From positions 3,534,001 through 3,598,000 of the forward strand of contig JAHRBC010000005.1 of assembly GCA_022702545.1 (NCBI GenBank): a stretch of DNA of 64,000 nucleotides. Direction: 5' to 3'. This DNA comes from Phycomyces nitens (Eukaryota; Mucoromycota; Mucoromycetes; Mucorales; Phycomycetaceae). This document shows positions 57,601 through 64,000 of this stretch, piece after piece. A program made the position numbers and the translations under genes. The notes under the pieces are model-generated. The model was not told the origin of the DNA. It made no database searches and worked only from the letters and a program-made list of their open reading frames with translations. The first letter of the stretch is position 1. Every line of letters begins with the position of its first letter.

Positions 57601-59349
57601 GATGGCCATACCCAGTTTTGGCATTAAGTCTGTGCCAATACTTATCTGGGTATCCAAGGATAAACTCATGACGATAAAGCTGTGCTGAATTGTTTTGTTA
57701 TTATATGATAGTGTGACATTGTCTATTGTTCCTAAATGTTCTACTACACTGCCTTGGGAGGCTAAATATATTTTTTGATGTAAAATCTTTTTATTTGCAC
57801 GAAGAGAGAGTGATTGCATTAAATGCGGCGAGATGAAGGAGGTGTTGGCTCCAGAGTCCACCAGGGCCCAGACACGTCTACTCTGTACAAGTATAGGAAC
57901 ATATAGTGAGCCATTGATAGAAGAAGGCGGTTTGTTGTCATTATTATTGTTACTATTATTATGTGAAAGGTGTTTTTTACCTTGTGCTTGGAGGTTCAGC
58001 TGGCTGAGGTCCACGTCAATGTTGTCATTGGCTGGTTCATTGACGTGGGCCATGCGGGCGCTACGGTTGGCAAAGACCGGGGTCTTGTTCTTTGCCAAGT
58101 GGTATTCTTGGCACTTATGCCCGGGGACATAAGGTGCCTTGTGGCAAAAGCAGCACAGTGTTGGTGCTCTTGGGGCACTTACCGGTGTGGAGAACTTGTT
58201 CTCTTTAGGAACCAAGTTTCTCAGTACCTGACACTCCTGTAAGGAGTGTCGTCCCTTGGGGTGGACTGGGCAGGACCCATTGGTGGTGGCACGTCCGACC
58301 TGGGGAGAAACCTTGCTCTTCTTGAAGGAGTCCTGGTCCTCGTGGTGGTGGTGGTGGTCTTCTTGTCGGCGCTTGCTGCCAGTAGCCCAGCGTTCCTCTT
58401 GAGGTCTGACCTCGTTTTCTTCGCCACAGGTGGCTATCACCAACGGGATGACCTGGTTGATATCCTTTGGTGTGGTCAGGCCAAAGTGTTGGGCAATAGT
58501 TTGCCAGGCCTTCTCTCTGACCGTCTTTGTCAACAAGGTGACAAAGAGCCAAACCAGTTCTTCACCGTTGGGCAGTGCTGCGGCGTGGGCAGCCTCTTGG
58601 TACTTGCTGGCGTACCCACGGATCTGCTCTCTTGGCCCTTGGGTGAGAGCTCTCATCTCCTGTCTCTTCATCCACAGATGGTAAGGGTTACCATGTTCTT
58701 GTTCTATCTGTCGACGGAATTCGCCCCAGGTGTACCCCTTTCCGGCCTTGGTGTACTGGAACGAGATTCTCTGGCTTTTGTCACAGGTGAGCCAGAAGAG
58801 ACGTTCCCAGTGCTTGTCAAATGTCAAGTTGTGGGCACGAAGCTGCACCTCAAATTCGTTCAAGAACGACCGAATGGACTCATGTACCATCTTGCTTGGC
58901 TGCCGGATGGGTCCACCTTGGAGCTGGAAGGCTGGCAGGTTGGGGGGAACGAACGAGTCAAGCTTGTTGGCATGGTCCCTGCCTTCCTTCTTCTTATAGA
59001 TCTTCTCCAAGACCTCTGCTGCCGAGGCGTCGGCCAGCACTTCCTGGGCGGACAGGAAGGCTTTCCAGCGCACCATCGTATTGTCGACGGCAGCTTGGGC
59101 CAGGGCGACTTCTTCGGGAGAAGCGCTGGGGTTAGCCAGAACCTTCATCAGGTCGGCCGATGCGTTCTTGCGACGCTTGTCTAGGTCGGCTCCAATTGCC
59201 ATGGTGTCAATGGCTACGGGCTCCTCGGTGATGTCGATGATTTCACCCATGACTTGGTCTTCACCGATGTGCTGGTGTACATCACTGATGTTGGTCTGGA
59301 TGCTCTCGTTCGAGCTGGTAATGGAAGCGTTTGCGATATAATCGGACAT
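54625..59349 (-). pseudogene. Ty3-2 gag-pol, single in-frame TGA in RT
   Basis: From ATG at 59349 the frame runs 4725 nt with only one internal stop, TGA at 57148-57150 (KLLKED then YPLPL, where Arg is usual). Gag: capsid-like region (FDKHWERLFWLTCDKS) and a Cys/His cluster CCFCHKAPYVPGHKC. Protease: ALVDSGANTSFISP. RT: FTTLDLTSAFHRF, FVDDIVVFSHN. RNase H: YTDHKALTYIHT. Integrase: HAFGHFG...CIECQK, WAIDLAGPF, LQSDNGKEF and NGVAEHW. C-terminal chromodomain: YRVRWEGYEEKDDTWQDPESF, which directs integration to chromatin in related elements. Gag and pol being one frame is typical of some fungal chromoviruses. Confidence 0.9.
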
Positions 59350-59389
59350 AGTTGAAAGAATTATAAAAAATACAATTCACAGTAAAAAA

Positions 59390-59667
59390 TGAGGTAGATT
59401 AGGGTTTTTAGGGAACTAGTAGATACTGTGAGAGTGTTATTTATTAAAGAAAGAATATTATGGTGGTTTATATACTTATTATTCTAATTCCCTTTTAATG
59501 TAACGTCTATTGTGTAATGGTCGGTTATGACTGTTGAAGTGTGAAGTGTACGTGTGCCTGGTGTGTAACTGCTCCTGAGATGTTAACCTGCCAGGGTCAT
59601 TAGCAAAGAGGAACCGGAGATCGGTTGTGGAGTCTGTATTTCACTCAGCTGTGGTGTGTATACCACA
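59390..59667 (-). repeat. Ty3-2 5' LTR
   Basis: 278-bp LTR, about 98-99% identical to 54282-54559 by eye. It is upstream of the gag start by 40 bp, which leaves room for a primer-binding site that I did not assign to a tRNA. Confidence 0.9.
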
Positions 59668-60638
59668 GTGATAAAAAAGTGAAAGCTTTCATATCTTTGT
59701 GCAGCACCACAAGACTTACCAGCGAAAGAGCTTTCTTGGGTTCTGGGGGCAGTCTTGTTGCCATCAAGCGACCAGAAGTAGTTGATGAGTACGAGACTCA
59801 CAAAAGTGAGTAAAAAGTTGATTCCAAAAATTATATACTGCCATATTAACGAGTTTATTATTATAGGTGCTGTAGATGCAGTCAATAATTTAAGAGACAA
59901 TATGATATCTTACCACGATATCATCTCAACGGAAAGGTGGGAAATGCGCTTCCTTGGGTTCTTTCTGGGAATTTGCAAAGCAAATGCATTCAGTTCGTTT
60001 CGTGTATTTGCCAATGATGGAAGCATGGCCCACCGTTCATTTAAAGACGTTCTTGCTTGGACTTTGTTGAAGCATTGTGAAGAGTTGGCCCACGGCGCAG
60101 AACATACCCAGGAAGAACAAACGGTGCACAGACCAGATACTAGCCATTCATATGTATCTATGAGAGGCATTAATGGCAAAAAACGAATGAGATTGGGATG
60201 TAAGAGCTGTAAAGATTCTGGAGCATGCCGCACAAGGGTTGAAAGATCTTGTAGTTGTGACCCGACCACACTAATGTTCAAAGCATGTTATAACAACCAC
60301 TTGCGTGAAACCTGGACCAGCTAGATGCACCAGAATAATTCTTTATAGAATTGTAAATACAACAGTTGTAATTCATACACATATGATAGTTGATCAAAGA
60401 GACGGCCCAAAGGGACCGCCAATTTTTTTACAAAACCACCTTCACTAAATAATGGACTGATGCCCCACTTTTTGCTTTTTAAGAAAAATACAAAAACCAC
60501 AAATAAAAAGAATGTTTTCTTGTTCTAACGCATCAAAAAAAATATTTAATACATATATTTTTTTGAGAGAAAAACATTAAAGCAAATCGGCCCAAACGGG
60601 CCGATTTGGGTAATCTCTACTTGTTAAATAAAAACCAA

Positions 60639-61656
60639 CTGTTGTAAATGAGTATTGATCACTGCTGAATCTGAGAGTAATACTGAAGGATAAAACAATA
60701 TCCTCAGCTATTCCAGTCAAATGGATCTGCCTTTATGAGATTATCCAATACACAGATCATCATACACATAATTGATTATTATTTATTATTATTATTGTTA
60801 TCACCATAATATGGGATATACAGATATACACATATTTATCTAATGGCATCATCATATTCCATCTACATATTTCGTTGATTATATGAATACTTGATTGAGA
60901 GACTACAACTACAATGAATTAATAACTCTGTAACGTTGGGCGATGATCGGATCTTTGGTATACAGTGCGGTATGAACTGGTGGTCTTTTACAGGAAAAGG
61001 AAGTTATACGCACAGTAATGGGTAGGGGTTGGGGATAAGGCACGATGTGGGTTGCCACAGCGAAGTAATAGACAACAGAAAATAGGGTAGTTCTCTCAAC
61101 GATTCAGACAATACGAAATGACCAGAGCGACCTATGTCCTCTGCGACAAATATAGACTTAACGGGAAAAGAATCTGTTTTATTCAATTTAGCTGATAACG
61201 AGATAATATGGCCTTAGCCTCTAAGGTAGTACTATAATGTGCAATTGGAGTCGGGCACGATTCTTGGGAACCCCTTTCAGCCCAGATCGAACTGAATAGG
61301 TGGCCGGCCCGGACAACATCACAATTCTAAAACATTACCCAGGTATCTGGGTCGGAATATTAAAATATTACCAATAGCATAAATGCTCTTCTTTACCAAA
61401 GCTCTCTGGCTGATCTGACTGGAGAAGTATCATATCAATAGGTCTCTCTGGATCTTTCCAGAAAGACAATACTCCTGGAAGACGACTCATCGTGATAAAT
61501 ATTACCAAAGCATATACTGAATTATAAATCAGAAAACATATAAATACCAGTAGTTAGTTCTGTGTAGAAACATAACCTTTTTCTAGACAATAAACACCCT
61601 ACACAAGTTCTCACGAATTCTTTCGTATCTTTCCTATTTTTACTCTACCCACAACA
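60639..61656. mobile_element. Long-inverted-repeat element, copy 2 (5' truncated, interrupted)
   Basis: Closely matches copy 1 from CTGTTGTAAATG onward and ends at the same terminal ACA (61656). It lacks the first ~165 bp and contains a 395-bp insertion. It begins 11 bp after the piggyBac TTAA. Confidence 0.8.
60929..61323. mobile_element. 395-bp LTR-like insertion
   Basis: Starts TGTAACGTTGGGC and ends AACATCACA, of higher GC than its surroundings, absent from copy 1 of the host element. Flanks ACTC and ATTC differ by one base, compatible with a 4-bp TSD. A solo LTR is the likeliest reading. Confidence 0.55.
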
Positions 61657-61924
61657 CTTACTATAGAATATGTTAGATATAAGTAATAGGGAAAAATAGA
61701 TAGAAAGCATACCGAAAGTATGATCGTTGGTTTAGAGAATGATATAGATAAAAGTTTAGAAAGTTGGAAGTGAAAGAGAAAATGATAAGACACTAGAATG
61801 GTCTTATTGTAATTGGGTGGTTACATTTGAATTTAAATAGTGGAACCGAAATAGTGAGTAGCAACATTTAGCAAAAATGGACGCAACCATTTCACATTTA
61901 TATAAAAAAAGAAATCTTATTACT

Positions 61925-62990
61925 TGGAGTGCCACCACAGACATTAATTGCGGCTTGGTATCTTCTCTGCATGCTGTCAATCAAACGTCTCACAGACTCG
62001 AGACCTAATCTTGCTCAATCATTTTATAGAGCCATCTCTAAATCAACTAAATCATTTATAGTGGCCCTTATTTTCTCAACCCGCAACTCTGGTGTATTCC
62101 ATATGTGATCGATTGGGTTTAGACCAAGACTTTGAGCTGACTAGTACTCAAGTTCTCTGATCTGGTTTGTCTCTTTCTATCATTGACCATATTTACTTGT
62201 GTGACAAGTGGTATCATTTAAAAAAAATCTTTCTCCTCGTTCTTGGTGACGTTTGTAAAGCATGGATGGAGAGGTTCTGCAAGTATATTGATATTTACAT
62301 CTTGACTAACTTTGACAGTGTCTATGATCTTTAACAACCCAAAGCGTTTTCCACAAAAACAGCCCCAAACCCCAAGTCAACCACCGCAACATTTCCCTGT
62401 CGATATGATATCATTTTTTTTGGTATCTTTCTCCAAATTTTCAAAACGCACATCTATCAATATCGTTTCTGTTCGAGAAAAAACGAGATTCATCTGACCA
62501 CATCATAATGTTTTCTTGGCCATTAGACTAGTTCGTCTTTTTCCCTAGCCCAGCAAAGTCTGGCTTGCATTTGCTTTTTTGTGAGGCAATACGTATGTGC
62601 TACAACACAGGGTTTGACGTCTAGTTGCTTGACATAGTTGATGATGGTATTTCTGCACACATTAACATCCATAGCAGTCATTTCAGATCTGAGCTGTTTA
62701 TAATCGGTAAATGGATTGTCCCGTATAGTTCTCTCAAGGTATCTGAGTGTCCTCTCATCCAATCTTTTGGGTTTTCCAGGTGATTCTCTGGGTAATGGAC
62801 GTTTGTGTTTTATAATGTGTTCAATAATTTTTTGCATAAACTGGCACAGGAATTTCACCTGGATTTACAAGCTACCCAAGAGAACGATGAACCTTTTAAA
62901 GGTAGAAAAACACCCTAATACTACTATTGTTCTTCTGGTATATAAACGTCCCAAGTGCTGCTCTGTGATTCTGACATGAATATTTTCAAA
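61925..62990 (-). pseudogene. Decayed Tc1/mariner transposase
   Basis: The HTH part is open at 62523-62858 (RESPGKPKRLDERTLRYL, typical of the Tc1 N-terminus). Downstream on the minus strand in shifting frames: MMWSDESRF (first Asp), NDTTCHTSKYG (second Asp region), LGLNPIDHIW and SMQRRYQAAINVCGG (C-terminus). Several stops and frame changes; inactive. Termini not defined. Confidence 0.75.
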
Positions 62991-64000
62991 TAATATATTG
63001 ATAGAGAAAATAAAGTTTTTATTTTATTTCATTTCAAAAAACATTTCGAAAAGTCCATCATTTTTATAAATTGTACGGGATCCGAGTGATCGTGCCTAAA
63101 AGAGAGCACATCAATTAATATCTGTCTATCCATAAAGCATCAAAGATATTGCTTTTTTCACTTTTACTTGTGCGTAATTCAACGCGTTGATTGATCTGAT
63201 TTGATCCTATAAACCCAAAGTAAGAATCACAGCTTTATCACACTCGCCGAATACAGCTTAATGAATATTACTTTATAGTTATTCTATAAAATAAATGATA
63301 GATATCCAAGAATCTTTTTGTTAGATCAAATCCAAAAAAAAATTAAAGGGTTCGAAATAATTGTCATTGGTGTGTATACGTTTGGCTTCAAGAAATTCTA
63401 GAGAACGTTTGATTCGAAGCAAAGGGTTTGATTTGCATTGGAATGAGAAAGGAGTTTGCAGTTTGGATCCAGCAGCCTTTGATTCCTAAACCATAGTTGA
63501 TTGCATTAATATAGTATGCATGTTTGGCATTGCATACACATATATTTATACAGATTATAAAATCAATTGTCTATTAAATCCATCTTTTTTTTTTAAAAAA
63601 AAAGTATCGATCGTATATTCAAGATATTCAAGATATTAGATTTCATCTATCAAAATAATCAAGATATGGTTTGTGTGTACTACAGTTAGGATGATTCTTG
63701 CAGCCAGTTGATTATAATATATGTGGTAGTCTTGTTTATTTTTGTTATCCTCTGAATAATAAAGGATATCATCAATATTTCTCGTTCACGGTTCGCATAC
63801 ACAGATAGGCATATATGATATCCGACAGAGTCTGTAATCCATATTTTTATTGACAATCCCAGAAAGAATACATTGTTGATCAACCACCAAGACTAGTTAA
63901 CGTATTATGACTCGAATAAATTATTGGATACATGTATCACAAGATGGTCGCTAAAGACAATGGAAATGTATAATAATAAAACTCTGGGTATGCACCAATC
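62991..64000. other. No gene recognised
   Basis: AT-rich sequence with short ORFs only. A poly-T/poly-A junction near 63584-63604 and repeated AAGATATTCAAGATATT are visible, without a functional reading. Confidence 0.4.

Larger units (their letters stand above)
54282..59667 (-). mobile_element. Ty3 chromovirus-type LTR retrotransposon (Ty3-2), nearly intact
   Basis: Two 278-bp LTRs with TG...CA ends (54282-54559 and 59390-59667) differ at about four positions. TSD GTGAT at 54277-54281 and 59668-59672. Length is 5386 bp. One gag-pol frame on the minus strand. It lies inside the piggyBac transposase gene. Confidence 0.95.
52941..60324 (+). pseudogene. piggyBac-type transposase, two TGA stops and a Ty3 insertion
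   Basis: Pieces: 52941..54281, 59673..59805 and 59867..60324, the last two joined by a GT-AG intron; with the retroelement removed the frame continues (HRD then KKVKAF). MPLANPNLAVNV start, acidic middle (about residues 105-135), then KYLIVDESMNQWLG (first Asp), ANSWFGSPSM (second Asp position, here Asn), VDAVNNLRDNM and ERWEMRFLGFFLG, and a Cys-rich tail CKSCKDSGACRT. TGA at 53694 and 54060 replaces probable Arg codons. Inactive by three independent lesions. Confidence 0.8.
52704..60627 (+). mobile_element. piggyBac-type transposon, split by Ty3-2
   Basis: TTAA at 52704-52707 and 60624-60627. Inside, CAAGTTGAAATTA (left) and, reversed, CAAGTAGAGATTA (right) form TIRs, followed by GGCCC-rich hairpins (52723-52756, 60590-60612). 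TTAA targeting is the piggyBac hallmark. Without Ty3-2 it is about 2.5 kb. Confidence 0.8.

Noticed and set aside
58246..59184. 312-codon ORF on the plus strand
   Set aside because: It is antisense to the well-supported Ty3-2 gag frame and has no recognisable motif.
60929..61323. Structured RNA gene (5S rRNA or tRNA) in the GC-richer insertion
   Set aside because: No box A/B or cloverleaf pattern was recognised; TG...CA ends fit an LTR better.

Overview
This window is a eukaryotic transposon graveyard, almost certainly from an early-diverging (Mucoromycota-like) filamentous fungus. Evidence: AT-rich DNA, short 50-80 nt GT-AG introns with CTAAC-type branch sites, CACTA/Tnp2-like transposases of fungal type, Merlin, PIF/Harbinger, piggyBac and Ty3 chromovirus elements, and no bacterial gene organisation. 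The assignment to Mucoromycota is inference. I found no convincing host gene, rRNA, tRNA or CRISPR array; essentially every gene belongs to a mobile element.

Positions 1-40172 form one nested stack, readable from target-site duplications (TSDs) and terminal repeats. The outermost element E2 (CACTA-like, left end outside the window, right end 40172) contains: E1 (to 1781); element B (2198-23270, TSD TAT); Merlin2 (23728-32371) carrying element C (24292-30657, TSD TTT); and element D (33405-39523). Element B in turn contains Merlin1 (2675-11741, 8-bp TSD), itself split by element A (3358-10169, TSD TAA), and element X (17816-22224, TSD TA). Merlin1 and Merlin2 supply each other's empty sites for the A and C insertions. 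E2 itself interrupted the helper gene of a Harbinger element.

The CACTA-like elements A, B, C, D and E share an architecture I do not recognise from any named family. Gene 1 is a four-exon transposase: a 148-157 nt first exon with a CxCxxC...H zinc-knuckle-like motif, a small exon, an acidic exon ending near EELDxEG, and a Tnp2-type catalytic exon of about 830 residues. Gene 2 is convergent to it: a four-exon partner protein of about 315-337 residues with a coiled-coil-like N-terminus, a 306-nt second exon and an RPSWRS(N/D)(E/K) motif. Gene 3 lies beyond gene 2 and is divergent from it: a chain of 45-75 nt mini-exons ending in a polyadenylation-like site, tandemly multiplied in B. A has an intact transposase and partner; C and D have intact partners but frameshifted transposases.

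From 40173 to 46072 lie two PIF/Harbinger elements: one truncated by E2 with a suspicious D-to-N change, and one complete with transposase plus SANT/Myb-like helper, TIRs and TSD. From 46076 to about 51800 is a decayed Ty3 retrotransposon (Ty3-1) interrupted by a 795-bp long-inverted-repeat element. From 52704 to 60627 is a piggyBac element with TTAA ends, split by a nearly intact Ty3 chromovirus (Ty3-2; 278-bp LTRs, TSD GTGAT). The tail holds a second copy of the long-inverted-repeat element with an LTR-like insertion, a decayed Tc1/mariner copy, and about 1 kb with no gene. Premature stops in Ty3-1, Ty3-2 and piggyBac are overwhelmingly TGA where arginine CGA is expected, suggesting decay by CpG methylation and deamination.
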